From an uncultured Bacteroidales bacterium (GTDB taxonomy: Bacteria > Bacteroidota > Bacteroidia > Bacteroidales > P3), in the NCBI GenBank assembly GCA_946183915.1, contig CAMHDJ010000012.1:1-60436 (forward strand): a stretch of DNA of 60,436 nt, in the 5' to 3' direction. The notes under the pieces are model-generated. The model made no database searches. It was given only the letters and a program-made list of their open reading frames with translations, and was not told the origin of the DNA. Position numbers and translations under genes: made by a program. Shown piece by piece: positions 29,279 through 37,300 of the stretch. Numbering within the stretch: the first letter of the stretch is position 1; each line of letters starts with the position of its first letter.

Positions 29279-29794
29279 TCAGTAATCAATCATCGGGAAG
29301 AGCTTGCGGAGCTCCAGCAGCTTGGGGTTCTGCTGCAGCATCGCGTTGTACTTGTCGGTCGGCGAGTAGATCACCTCGTCCTTGGCGACAAAGAGGGGGT
29401 TCACCTTGCAGTCGAGCATCGGCATGCCTGACTTGCGGCGGAGGGCCTCCATGACGTCGATGCGATGGGGCTTGAACTCCTCGTTGAACCAGGTGGTCTG
29501 GGCGTCGATCTCGATCTGCCCCGGGTGGTCGGCCAGGTGTGGCAAGCCTTCCTTCATCAGGTCGGCTAGGCCAAGTTCGGCCGCGACCTCGTCCCAGTAG
29601 CGGCCGAGGTCGTCCTGCGTGAGGGGTTTCACCTCGGCCTGGAGGCGCGGAGCGGCGGCCTTGGGCGGCTTGATGGACGCGATAGAGATGCCGCCCAGGA
29701 GACCACCGCCTTGCGGTCTGGCCGGCGGCGCGGGGGACTGGGGCGCCGACGGGCTGGCGGAAGGCTGAGCCGCGGGGGCGGACGATGGGGGCAC
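29279..29794 (-). CDS. dnaX: C-terminal (tau-specific) segment of DnaX, separated by an in-frame stop
   Basis: This reading frame is the same as that of the upstream dnaX part and is open from just after its TAG (29908) to a stop at 29279. A predicted independent start is GTG 29794 (171 residues). It begins as a Pro/Ala-rich linker and ends with a folded domain (LTQDDLGRYWDEVAAELG ... TTWFNEEFKPHRIDVMEALRRKSG ... LELRKLFPMIDY), like the C-terminal part of Bacteroidota DnaX. In other bacteria this region of tau contacts the polymerase and helicase. Whether it is made by readthrough, by separate initiation, or not at all cannot be told. Confidence 0.72.
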   Translation of the reverse strand: MPPSSAPAAQPSASPSAPQSPAPPARPQGGGLLGGISIASIKPPKAAAPRLQAEVKPLTQDDLGRYWDEVAAELGLADLMKEGLPHLADHPGQIEIDAQTTWFNEEFKPHRIDVMEALRRKSGMPMLDCKVNPLFVAKDEVIYSPTDKYNAMLQQNPKLLELRKLFPMIDY

Positions 29795-29885
29795 GGCGGG
29801 AGCAGGGGGCTGACCGTCCCCAGCGGCCGCCGGCGTCTTCGCGCTCGCGGTCGGCTGCCCGGCGCTCGGCGCCTGATCCGTGCCT

Positions 29886-29898
29886 GCCCCCTCGGGGC
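29886..29898 (-). promoter_or_regulatory. GC hairpin 10 nt downstream of the dnaX TAG
   Basis: On the minus strand GCCCC-GAG-GGGGC forms a 5-bp stem starting 10 nt after the stop codon at 29911-29909, a spacing seen for stimulatory structures in stop-codon readthrough. Small, so only suggestive. Confidence 0.45.
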
Positions 29899-29908
29899 GT
29901 CTTGCAAT

Positions 29909-31024
29909 CTACTGTCCGCCGCTGCCCGAGGCCAGCCGCATCAGGCAGACCTCGACGAAGAGGCGCTTGTTGTTGGCCTCGCGGAAGCGGTACTCGTAGT
30001 CGGAGGCCAGGGTGAGGTAGCCGAGCAGGAGCGGCAGGCCGCACTGGCGGGCCTGGTCGCCGTAGCGCTGGCGGAGGCGTTCGCCGCCCTCGACGAGCGA
30101 GAGGGTCTGGGGATCGAGACTCACCATGAGGTTGCGCAGGTGTTCGCAGAGGCCGGTGAGGAAACTCTGGCCGCCGAAGCCGCGGGTGAGCACGTCCTGA
30201 TAGAGCAGGAGGGCGCCGCCCACGTTGCCGGCCCGGAGCAGGTCGACCAGGCGGAAATAGTAGTCGGCGTCGAGGACATTGAGGTTCTCGAGGCAGCCTT
30301 GGTAGGTGAGGTTGCCCTGGGTGAAGTTGACCAGCTGGTCGAAGGTGGAGAGCGCGTCGCGCATGCCGCCCTCGGCCTTGGTGGCGATGAGCTCGAGGGC
30401 CTCGGGTTCGAAGGCCACACCCTCGCGGCCGGCCACATACTCGAGGTGGCGGACGATGTCGGGCACCTCGATCCGCTTGAAGTCGAAGACCTGGCAGCGG
30501 CTGAGGATGGTGGGGATCACCTTGTTCTTCTCGGTGGTGGCGAGGATGAACTTGGCGTAGGCGGGAGGCTCCTCGAGGGTCTTGAGGAAGGCGTTGAAGG
30601 CCCCGGCGCTGAGCATGTGGACCTCGTCGATAATGTAGACCTTGTAGCGGCCCGTCTGCGGGGGGATGTAGACCTGCTGGGTCAGCTCGCGGATGTTGTC
30701 GACGCCGTTGTTGCTTGCCGCGTCGAGTTCAAAGATATTCATCGAGGCGCCCTCGTTGAACGAGCGGCAGCTCTCGCACTCGTTGCAGGCCTCGCCCTCG
30801 GGGGTGCGGTGCTCGCAGTTGATGGTCTTGGCCAGGATGCGGGCGCAGGTGGTCTTGCCCACCCCGCGGCTGCCGCAGAAGAGGAAGGCCTGGGGCAGCT
30901 GGCCCGTCTGGATGGCGTTCTTGAGCGTACGCGTGATGTGCTCCTGACCCACCACACTGGCAAAAGTCGTCGGCCTGTATTTTCTTGCTGAAACTACAAA
31001 ATTGTCCATTTCCTTGATAGTCAA
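29909..31024 (-). CDS. dnaX: DNA polymerase III subunit gamma/tau, clamp-loader core (domains I-III)
   Basis: Residues 1-371: Walker A GSRGVGKT (51-58), zinc-binding Cys C70, C80, C83 and C86, DEVH (133-136), TTEKNKVIPTILSRCQ with the sensor region and SRC arginine finger, and the domain III collar ending in RLFVEVCLMRLASGSGGQ. It is the motor of the clamp loader. The frame ends in TAG, where domain III ends in the family, so the product would resemble E. coli gamma. The same frame continues without another stop for over 200 codons with a tau-like C-terminus. A TATATTTG box lies at 31060-31067. Confidence 0.94.
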   Translation of the reverse strand: MTIKEMDNFVVSARKYRPTTFASVVGQEHITRTLKNAIQTGQLPQAFLFCGSRGVGKTTCARILAKTINCEHRTPEGEACNECESCRSFNEGASMNIFELDAASNNGVDNIRELTQQVYIPPQTGRYKVYIIDEVHMLSAGAFNAFLKTLEEPPAYAKFILATTEKNKVIPTILSRCQVFDFKRIEVPDIVRHLEYVAGREGVAFEPEALELIATKAEGGMRDALSTFDQLVNFTQGNLTYQGCLENLNVLDADYYFRLVDLLRAGNVGGALLLYQDVLTRGFGGQSFLTGLCEHLRNLMVSLDPQTLSLVEGGERLRQRYGDQARQCGLPLLLGYLTLASDYEYRFREANNKRLFVEVCLMRLASGSGGQ

Positions 31025-31059
31025 AAATTAATACTTTTCACCCGCACAGAATCCCACTG

Positions 31060-31067
31060 CAAATATA
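31060..31067 (-). promoter_or_regulatory. dnaX operon promoter -7 box (TATATTTG)
   Basis: Minus-strand TATATTTG about 36 bp before the dnaX ATG; it would drive dnaX-dapF-ligA-PagL-like. Confidence 0.7.
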
Positions 31068-31170
31068 CGAAAAAAATGGAAACCGGACGAAAAAAGATGC
31101 AAAAAGGCAGCAGGATTTTAACAAAAAAAGACTCACGTGCAACCCACCATCCACAGCCCACTATCCATTG

Positions 31171-31215
31171 ATTTAAGTAAATTTAGGTTAAATAGACAGA
31201 TCGTGCATGTGAAGG
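31171..31215. repeat. Half copy of the palindrome region of the composite repeat
   Basis: ATTTAAGTAAATTTAGGTTAAA-like sequence followed by AGATCGTGCAT, i.e. the left arm of the palindrome only. It precedes the full copy at 31274. Confidence 0.65.
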
Positions 31216-31273
31216 GAGCCTCCAGTGGAGGCTTCCGACAGCGAAGCGGAGAACGACCCACTCCAAACAAAGA

Positions 31274-31705
31274 TTTTAACGGCGAATTACTCGAATTACT
31301 CGAAGCTACGCAGGCTTTTTTAACGGCGAATTGTGCTAATTACTCGAATGCTACGCAGGCTGATTTCTGCAAATTACTCGAATGGCCTGCGCAAGCATTC
31401 GAGTAATTCGCAAAACAAAAAGATAACCTAGCGACCTGCGTAGCTTCGAGTTCTTCGAGTAATTCGCCGTTATAATAAATTTAAGTAAAATTAGGTTAAA
31501 AAATTAGATCGTGCACGATCTAATTTGCACCTTTAAACCATTCAGAACGAGACACCTAAGGATTCGAAAGTGTGTCAACCATGCTGGAAAACTCGCAAAA
31601 CGCTGACAGGGCAAGGGTTTTGCCCTGGTTTTAAGAGAGTCATCAGGGAGTCATCAGGGAGTCATCAGGGAGAAGACTAGGAACCATGGGCATTTCGGAG
31701 GGGTG
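31274..31705. repeat. Dispersed composite repeat element, copy B
   Basis: Same order as copy A: GGCGAATTACTCGA arrays (31278-31470), AATTTAAGTAAAATTAGG, perfect 26-bp palindrome at 31501-31526, CATTCAGAACGAGAC, CATGCTGGAAAACTCGCAAA, TTTTAAGAGAGTCATCAGGG with 11-bp units, and a terminal GAACCATGGGCATTTCGG shared with copy C. The rest of the 915-bp gap (31706-31850) is GC-rich and holds no gene I can support. Confidence 0.9.
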
Positions 31706-31855
31706 GACTCCCCTATGCCCTCCGGATGGACGGTCCCCCACCCCTACCCCTCACCGCGGAGGGGACGGCCGGCGCAGCAGAGAACGAGGGGGCTGGAGGG
31801 GAGAAATTTTTTTATAGTACATGAATAAAAAGTGCGCCGAGTCGGATTTTTTTCG

Positions 31856-31863
31856 TATCTTTG
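31856..31863 (+). promoter_or_regulatory. Methylmalonyl operon promoter -7 box (TATCTTTG)
   Basis: TATCTTTG followed by CAC, about 77 bp upstream of the epimerase ATG and after a T-rich run. Confidence 0.75.
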
Positions 31864-31939
31864 CACTTTCAAAGGCTTGTGCAGAGAGGCACAAAGCGCT
31901 GTGAGTCAAACGAAATAACAAATAAAACATACCAAACAA

Positions 31940-32347
31940 ATGACACCTTCACACATTGAACACATCGGCATTGCCGTGACCAACCTCGAGGAAGCTATCC
32001 GCTACTGGGAGGATGTCATGGGCCTGAAATGCTACGCCATTGAGGAAGTTACGGACCAGAAAGTCAAGACAGCCTTCTTCCGCTGCGGCGACGTCAAGAT
32101 CGAGCTTCTGGAGCCCACGTGCCCCGAGAGCACCATTGCAGCCTTCATCGAGAAGAACGGCGGCAAGGGAGGCATGCACCACATCGCCTTTGCGATGGAG
32201 GACACCAACACGGCCCTCAGCGAGGCCAAGGCCAAGGGTGTGCGCCTGATCGACGAGAAAGCCCGTCCGGGTGCCGAGCACCTGAACATCGGCTTCCTGC
32301 ATCCGAAGTCGACCCTCGGCGTGCTGACCGAATTCTGCTGCAAATAA
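31940..32347 (+). CDS. mce: Methylmalonyl-CoA epimerase
   Basis: Vicinal-oxygen-chelate protein of 135 residues: [19 protein letters not shown] (metal His), [13 protein letters not shown] with a Glu ligand, [14 protein letters not shown] (second His) and [12 protein letters not shown]. It interconverts (R)- and (S)-methylmalonyl-CoA between the B12-dependent mutase and the decarboxylase. It is the first gene of the decarboxylase cluster, 34 bp before mmdA. The mutase genes are not in the window. Confidence 0.95.
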   Translation: MTPSHIEHIGIAVTNLEEAIRYWEDVMGLKCYAIEEVTDQKVKTAFFRCGDVKIELLEPTCPESTIAAFIEKNGGKGGMHHIAFAMEDTNTALSEAKAKGVRLIDEKARPGAEHLNIGFLHPKSTLGVLTEFCCK

Positions 32348-32381
32348 CATCCATCACCCACCAATAAAAACAGTAAACGTT

Positions 32382-33941
32382 ATGGCTTTTGAACAGAAGA
32401 TAAAGGAGCTGCTCGACAAGCGCGCCGAAGCCAAGATCGGCGGCGGGCAGAAAGGAATTGACAAACAGCACGCGCAGGGCAAGCTGACCGCCCGCGAGCG
32501 CATCGCCCTGCTGCTCGACGAGGGATCGTTCGAGGAATTCGACATGTTCGTCACCCATCGCTGCACCAACTTCGACATGCAGAAGAAGTCGTACCTCGGC
32601 GACGGCGTGGTGACCGGCTACGGCACCATCGGCGGCCGCATGGTGTACGTCTTTGCCCAGGACTTCACCGTCTTTGGCGGTTCGCTGAGCGAGACGATGG
32701 CCCTGAAGATCTGCAAGGTGATGGATCAGGCCATGAAAGTCGGCGCCCCGGTGATCGGCCTGAACGACTCGGGCGGCGCCCGCATCCAGGAGGGCATCAA
32801 CGCCCTGGCGGGTTTTGCGGAGATCTTCGAGCGCAACATCCTGGCCAGCGGTGTGGTGCCGCAGATCAGCGCCATCTTCGGCCCCTGCGCCGGCGGCTCG
32901 GTCTACAGCCCCGCGCTGACCGACTTCATCCTGATGAGCAAGGAGAACAGCTACATGTTCCTCACCGGCCCGAAGGTGGTGAAAACCGTCACGGGCGAGG
33001 ACGTCACGGTCGACAAGCTGGGCGGCGCCATGGTGCACGCCACCAAGAGCGGTGTGGCCCACTTCGTGGGCGAGACCGAGGAGGCCACCCTGCAGCTGAT
33101 CCGCGACCTGGTGAGCTACATTCCGAGCAACAACTTTGAGGAGGCCCCCTTCGTGGCCACCAACGACCCGATCGACCGCCTGGAGGACTCGCTGAACAGC
33201 ATCATCCCCGAGAACCCCAACGAGGCCTACGACGTGAAGCAGGTCATCGCCTCGATCGTCGACGAGGGTCGCTTCCTGGAGGTGCACGAGAACTTCGCCA
33301 AGAACCTGGTGGTCGGCTTTGCCCGCATGGGCGGCATGAGCGTCGGCATCGTGGCCAACCAGCCCAAGGCCATGGCCGGTGTGCTGGACTGCAACGCCTC
33401 GCGCAAGGGTGCCCGCTTCGTGCGCTTCTGCGACGCCTTCAACATTCCGCTGGTGACGCTGGTCGACGTGCCCGGCTTCCTGCCCGGCACCGGCCAGGAA
33501 TACAACGGCGTGATCGCCCACGGCGCCAAGATGCTCTTCGCCTACGGCGAGGCCACGGTGCCCAAGGTGACCGTCACCCTGCGCAAGAGCTACGGCGGCG
33601 CCCACATCGTGATGAGCTGCAAGCAGCTCCGGAGCGACATCAACTACGCCTGGCCCACGGCCCAGATTGCCGTCATGGGTGCCAGCGGCGCCACCGAGGT
33701 GCTGCACGGCCGCGCCCTGAAAGAGATCACCGATCCCGAGGAGAAGGCCAAGTTCATCGCCGAGAAGGAGAAAGAGTACAACGACCTCTTCGCCAACCCC
33801 TACAACGCCGCCAAGTACGGCTACATCGACGATGTCATCGAGCCGCGCAACACCCGCTTCCGCGTGATCCGCGCCCTGCAGGCCCTGCAGACCAAGAAGG
33901 ACACCCTCCCGATGAAGAAACACTGCAACCTGCCGCTCTAA
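32382..33941 (+). CDS. mmdA: Methylmalonyl-CoA decarboxylase / propionyl-CoA carboxylase carboxyltransferase (alpha) subunit
   Basis: Carboxyltransferase of 519 residues with the crotonase-type double domain. [21 protein letters not shown] opens the first half; [13 protein letters not shown] and [20 protein letters not shown] carry the oxyanion-hole glycines; [16 protein letters not shown] and [18 protein letters not shown] mark the second. It transfers the carboxyl of methylmalonyl-CoA to biotin on the carrier protein. The neighbours (OadG-like, biotin carrier, OadB-like) make the Na+-pumping decarboxylase more likely than a carboxylase, as no biotin carboxylase gene is present. Confidence 0.93.
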   Translation: MAFEQKIKELLDKRAEAKIGGGQKGIDKQHAQGKLTARERIALLLDEGSFEEFDMFVTHRCTNFDMQKKSYLGDGVVTGYGTIGGRMVYVFAQDFTVFGGSLSETMALKICKVMDQAMKVGAPVIGLNDSGGARIQEGINALAGFAEIFERNILASGVVPQISAIFGPCAGGSVYSPALTDFILMSKENSYMFLTGPKVVKTVTGEDVTVDKLGGAMVHATKSGVAHFVGETEEATLQLIRDLVSYIPSNNFEEAPFVATNDPIDRLEDSLNSIIPENPNEAYDVKQVIASIVDEGRFLEVHENFAKNLVVGFARMGGMSVGIVANQPKAMAGVLDCNASRKGARFVRFCDAFNIPLVTLVDVPGFLPGTGQEYNGVIAHGAKMLFAYGEATVPKVTVTLRKSYGGAHIVMSCKQLRSDINYAWPTAQIAVMGASGATEVLHGRALKEITDPEEKAKFIAEKEKEYNDLFANPYNAAKYGYIDDVIEPRNTRFRVIRALQALQTKKDTLPMKKHCNLPL

Positions 33942-33998
33942 ACCCTCGCGAGAAACAACCAAACAATTCATTTATAAACAACAAACATCAAAACAACA

Positions 33999-34301
33999 AT
34001 GAAGAAAGTTCTGTTAACCGCTTTCGCTGCCATGGCCCTGATGGCCATGACCGCCTGCAACAACAACAAGGCCGCCGAGGCTACCGAGGACACCACCTGC
34101 GCCGCCACCGAGCAGTGCGAGAAGAAATGCTGCAAAGCCGAGGGCGACAGCACCATGTGCTGCAAAGCCGAAGGCATGGCCATGGACAGCACCAAGGCCT
34201 GCTGCAAGGAAGGTCAGGAAGGCTGCCAGAAGGCCGAAGGCCAGAAGTGCTGCAAGGCTGAAGGCAAGGAGTGCGAGAAAAAGTGCGAGAAAGCCCAGTA
34301 A
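33999..34301 (+). CDS. Small Cys-rich lipoprotein
   Basis: Protein of 100 residues with lipoprotein signal (MKKVLLTAFAAMALMAMTAC, lipobox Cys C20). The mature part has 13 further Cys, with the motif CCKAEG or a close variant at four places and Lys/Glu between. No disulfide-fold family recognised. Paired Cys suggest metal binding or redox activity at a membrane surface, but this is inference. It lies between mmdA and the oadG-like gene, within the decarboxylase cluster, 57 bp after mmdA and 92 bp before the next gene, with a strong hairpin following it. Confidence 0.78.
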   Translation: MKKVLLTAFAAMALMAMTACNNNKAAEATEDTTCAATEQCEKKCCKAEGDSTMCCKAEGMAMDSTKACCKEGQEGCQKAEGQKCCKAEGKECEKKCEKAQ

Positions 34302-34318
34302 ACAGCGGAATGTGGACA

Positions 34319-34347
34319 GTGGGCGGCGCCGCCAGGCGCCGGCCCAC
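34319..34347 (+). other. Strong intercistronic hairpin after the Cys-rich lipoprotein gene
   Basis: GTGGGCGGCGCC and GGCGCCGGCCCAC pair with a single bulge around GCCA. No T-run follows, so it is more likely an RNA-stability or attenuation element than a full terminator. Confidence 0.7.
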
Positions 34348-34393
34348 GGCCACTTCAAAGCCCGTTTTGATGTTAAAACAAAGGAATCGTTAG

Positions 34394-35401
34394 ATGAGAA
34401 CAATCAATAAACTGCTAATCGCAGGTCTGCTCAGCCTTGCCACGCTGACGGCCGCGGCGGCGCCGCAAGCCCACCCCCAGGGGGGCCACGGCAGCCCCGA
34501 CGCCGTATCGGGCGCCACGCAGGCTCCGCAGCAGGAGGCGCCCCACGCCGGCTGCCCCATGCACGCCCTGACCCCTTCGGTGGACTTCCAGAGCGTGAAG
34601 ATCTGCTATGCGCCCGACCTGGGCGCCTTTGTGGCCATCGACAGCGTGGAGTGCTCGGTGCACCTGGTGTCGGTCGAGACCATGGACACCATCGGCGTCT
34701 TCAAGACCGACAACACCCACAAGCGCCATGACCTGAAGAACATCCTGCGCCCGGTGAGCGTGTCGGCCATGGGACCCTACGTGCTGGTGCTGGCTTCGGC
34801 CGTGAATGACACGGCCTATGTGGCCATCCTCGACTCGAACATGAACGAGGTGGCCCGCCGCTCGTTCCAAAGCCCGATGTACGCCATGTGGCGCGAAGGC
34901 GGTGCCCTGACCGTGGCAGGCCGCAACCCCTACGGCTACGACATCAACATCCTGCCGCTTCACCGTCTGAACTTTGAGCAGTTCGCCAACGGTGAGATCA
35001 AGAGTCACCACTACCGTGTGGCCAAGCAGGCCGAGAAAATCAAGGAGAGCGACCCCGTCGGCATCGGCCTGACGGCCGTGGCTGTGGCCGTGGTGTTCCT
35101 GGCCCTGGTCTGCATTGCGTTGATCATCTCCGGCTCGGGCAAGCTGATCTCAGGCGCCGAAGAGCGCAACAAGCAGAAAGGCAGCGCGAAGAAGACTCCG
35201 GCCATCAAGCCCGTGTCGCAAGGCAGCAGCAGCGAGGACGAGACCATGGCCGCCATTGCCGCCGCCATCTACCTCTACAACAACGAGCTACACGACGAGG
35301 AGGACACCGTCATCACCATCCAGAAGGTGGAGCGCGAGTGGACGCCTTGGAACGCCAAATATTATAATATGAATCAATATTTCAATAATTACAAGAGATG
35401 A
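34394..35401 (+). CDS. OadG-like subunit with added extracytoplasmic domain (methylmalonyl-CoA decarboxylase)
   Basis: Protein of 335 residues. A signal-like N-terminus (1-23) is followed by a His/Gln/Pro-rich linker and a domain (about 60-215) with repeated beta-like stretches (VSVSAMGPYVLVLASAVNDTAYVAILDSNMNEVARR). Then comes one membrane helix (about 222-246, VGIGLTAVAVAVVFLALVCIALII) and a C-terminal EDETMAAIAAAIYLYNNELHDEEDTVITI ... WTPWNAKYYNMNQY, which is the OadG/MmdD signature. OadG is normally only about 80-100 residues; the added domain is unusual. It would anchor the complex in the membrane. The stop overlaps the carrier start (ATGA at 35398-35401). Confidence 0.82.
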   Translation: MRTINKLLIAGLLSLATLTAAAAPQAHPQGGHGSPDAVSGATQAPQQEAPHAGCPMHALTPSVDFQSVKICYAPDLGAFVAIDSVECSVHLVSVETMDTIGVFKTDNTHKRHDLKNILRPVSVSAMGPYVLVLASAVNDTAYVAILDSNMNEVARRSFQSPMYAMWREGGALTVAGRNPYGYDINILPLHRLNFEQFANGEIKSHHYRVAKQAEKIKESDPVGIGLTAVAVAVVFLALVCIALIISGSGKLISGAEERNKQKGSAKKTPAIKPVSQGSSSEDETMAAIAAAIYLYNNELHDEEDTVITIQKVEREWTPWNAKYYNMNQYFNNYKR

Positions 35402-35826
35402 AGAACTACAAGCTCAAGATAAACGGCAACGACTACACGGTGGACATCAACGAGGTCGAAGGCCAGGAGATAAAGCTCGACGTCAACGGCACGTCGTATG
35501 TCGTCACCGTCGACCAGGAAATCAAACAGCAGAAAAAGACCGTCGTCAGCACACCGCGCCCGCAGGTGGCTCCCGCCGCCGGCAACGTGCAGCAGAGCGC
35601 CGCCCCCGCCGCCGGCAGCAAGGTGACCACCCCGCTGCCCGGCACCATCCTCGACGTGTTCGTCAACGTGGGCGACGCCGTCAAGGCTGGCCAGACCGTG
35701 GTGCTGCTTGAGGCCATGAAGATGGAGAACAACATCGAAGCCGACGTGGCCGGCACCGTCAAGGAAGTCAAGGTCCGCAAAGGCGACAGCGTCCTCGAGG
35801 GCGATGTGCTGGTTGTTATTGGATAA
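35398..35826 (+). CDS. mmdC: Biotin carboxyl carrier protein of methylmalonyl-CoA decarboxylase
   Basis: Protein of 142 residues: an N-terminal beta domain (1-45), an Ala/Pro-rich flexible linker (50-78) and a biotinyl domain TPLPGTILDVFVNVGDAVKAGQTVVLLEAMKMENNIEADVAGTVKEV with biotinylated K108 in EAMKME. It carries the carboxyl from the alpha subunit to the membrane beta subunit. It is translationally coupled to the OadG-like gene. Confidence 0.95.
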   Translation: MKNYKLKINGNDYTVDINEVEGQEIKLDVNGTSYVVTVDQEIKQQKKTVVSTPRPQVAPAAGNVQQSAAPAAGSKVTTPLPGTILDVFVNVGDAVKAGQTVVLLEAMKMENNIEADVAGTVKEVKVRKGDSVLEGDVLVVIG

Positions 35827-35844
35827 TCAATGAATCATTAACGT

Positions 35845-35864
35845 GTACACCGCTTGCGGTGTAC
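35845..35864 (+). other. Intercistronic hairpin between mmdC and mmdB
   Basis: GTACACCG CTTG CGGTGTAC is a perfect 8-bp stem with a 4-nt loop, 22 bp upstream of the mmdB start; it could set subunit ratios through mRNA processing or translation. Confidence 0.72.
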
Positions 35865-35886
35865 CACAGAACAAATTATTGAAGAA

Positions 35887-37056
35887 ATGATTAGTTTAGC
35901 CACAGGTGGCTTCATGGAGTTCATGTCGACACAGCTGGTCCAGTTCCTGGAATACACCGGCTTTGCCAACGTGACCTGGGGCCACATTGCAATGATATTG
36001 GTCGGCTTGGTGTTCATCTTCCTGGGCATCAAGTTCGAATTCGAGCCCTTGCTCCTGGTTCCTATCGGATTCGGCATGCTCATCGGCAACATTCCCTTCT
36101 ACCCGGGACTCAAGATCGGCATCTACGAACAGGGGTCGGTGCTCAACATCCTCTACCACGGCGTGCAGAACGGCTGGTACCCGCCCTTGATCTTCCTGGG
36201 CATCGGGGCCATGACCGACTTCTCGGCGCTGCTGAGCAACCCCAAGCTGATGCTCATCGGCGCGGCGGCCCAGGTCGGCATCTTTGCTGCCTATATGGGT
36301 GCCTTGGCGCTGGGCTTCATGCCCAACGAGGCCGGTGCCATCGGCATCATCGGCGGCGCCGACGGCCCGACGGCCATCTTCATCAGCTCGCAGCTGGCCC
36401 CCGACCTGATGGGAGCCATCGCCGTGTCGGCCTACTCGTACATGGCCCTCGTGCCCGTCATCCAGCCGCCTATTATGCGACTGATGACCACTCCCAAGGA
36501 GCGCACCATCCGCATGAAGCCGCCGCGCCAGGTGTCGAAGCTGGAGAAGATCACCTTCCCCATCATCGGCCTGCTCTTCTGCGCCTTCATCGTGCCGAGC
36601 GGTCTGCCCCTGCTGGGCATGCTCTTCTTCGGCAACCTGCTGAAAGAGTGCGGCGTCACCAAGCGCCTGAGCGACGTGGCCTCCAACGCGGTGGTCAACA
36701 TCTGCACCCTGCTCATCGGCATCACCGTGGGTGCCTCGACCCAAGCCTCGGTGTTCCTCAGCGGCAAGTCGCTGATGATCTTCGGCCTGGGTGCCGGATC
36801 GTTCATCGTGGCCACCTTCTGCGGAGTGCTCTTCGTGAAGATCATGAACCTCTTCCTGAAGGAAGGCAACAAGATCAACCCCCTGATCGGCAACAGCGGT
36901 GTCAGCGCAGTGCCTGATGCCGCCCGTGTGTCGAACAATGTGGGCCTGGAGTACGACAAGACCAACTACCTGCTTCAGCACGCCATGGGACCCAATGTGG
37001 CCGGCGTGGTGGGCTCGGCGGTGGCGGCCGGTATCCTGCTGGCATTCTTGCACTAA
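35887..37056 (+). CDS. mmdB: Na+-translocating methylmalonyl-CoA decarboxylase beta subunit
   Basis: Membrane protein of 389 residues, about nine hydrophobic segments, homologous to OadB. Conserved stretch IGIIGGADGPTAIFISSQLAP contains the membrane Asp (GADGP) tied to Na+ transport; NSGVSAVPDAARVSN is also characteristic. It decarboxylates carboxybiotin and exports Na+. I start at ATG 35887 (MISLATGG); an in-frame TTG at 35854 would lie in the hairpin. Terminator follows at 37083. Confidence 0.94.
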   Translation: MISLATGGFMEFMSTQLVQFLEYTGFANVTWGHIAMILVGLVFIFLGIKFEFEPLLLVPIGFGMLIGNIPFYPGLKIGIYEQGSVLNILYHGVQNGWYPPLIFLGIGAMTDFSALLSNPKLMLIGAAAQVGIFAAYMGALALGFMPNEAGAIGIIGGADGPTAIFISSQLAPDLMGAIAVSAYSYMALVPVIQPPIMRLMTTPKERTIRMKPPRQVSKLEKITFPIIGLLFCAFIVPSGLPLLGMLFFGNLLKECGVTKRLSDVASNAVVNICTLLIGITVGASTQASVFLSGKSLMIFGLGAGSFIVATFCGVLFVKIMNLFLKEGNKINPLIGNSGVSAVPDAARVSNNVGLEYDKTNYLLQHAMGPNVAGVVGSAVAAGILLAFLH

Positions 37057-37082
37057 GGCCCCGAAAGGGGATCACCCTACCG

Positions 37083-37122
37083 GCGCGGCGGGCTCTTCGA
37101 GCCCGCCGCCGCGCCTCTTTTT
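37083..37122 (+). terminator. Rho-independent terminator of the decarboxylase operon
   Basis: Stem GCGGCGGGCTC / GAGCCCGCCGC (37085-37095 with 37099-37109, loop TTC), then CGCGCC and a CTCTTTTT run. Confidence 0.85.
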
Positions 37123-37153
37123 CCTCCCACAGCAGAGGCATCTACACCGCAAA

Positions 37154-37241
37154 ATGCCTACATGATGCCTAGATGATGCCTAGATGATGCCTGGAGGATG
37201 CCTGGTTGATGCAGAGGGGATGCAGAGGGGATGCAGAGAAG
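37154..37241. repeat. 11-bp tandem array (ATGCCTAGATG / ATGCAGAGGGG)
   Basis: Eight units of exactly 11 bp, five of the ATGCCT type and three of the ATGCAGAG type. It is the reverse complement of the family seen at 2982 and 57688 and ends about 18 bp before the priA promoter. Confidence 0.9.
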
Positions 37242-37259
37242 GGGCTGGGCGAGAGGAGG

Positions 37260-37291
37260 TTTGGTGGATTCAAGAAAAATGCGTAATTTTG
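37260..37291 (+). promoter_or_regulatory. priA promoter (TTTG - 20 bp - TAATTTTG)
   Basis: TTTG at 37260-37263 and TAATTTTG at 37284-37291. The ATG is at 37301, only 9 bp beyond the box, so the mRNA is probably leaderless or nearly so. Confidence 0.8.
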
Positions 37292-37300
37292 CACCGCTTT

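Noticed and set aside
29909-29911. Reassignment of TAG in the whole genome
   Set aside because: TAG ends other intact genes (RND permease, coiled-coil protein, priA, DUF3127, yfcC), so a general code change is not supported.
31706-31850. Possible cobalamin riboswitch ahead of the methylmalonyl operon
   Set aside because: Looked for because the pathway uses B12; no recognisable B12-box-like sequence or matching fold was found.
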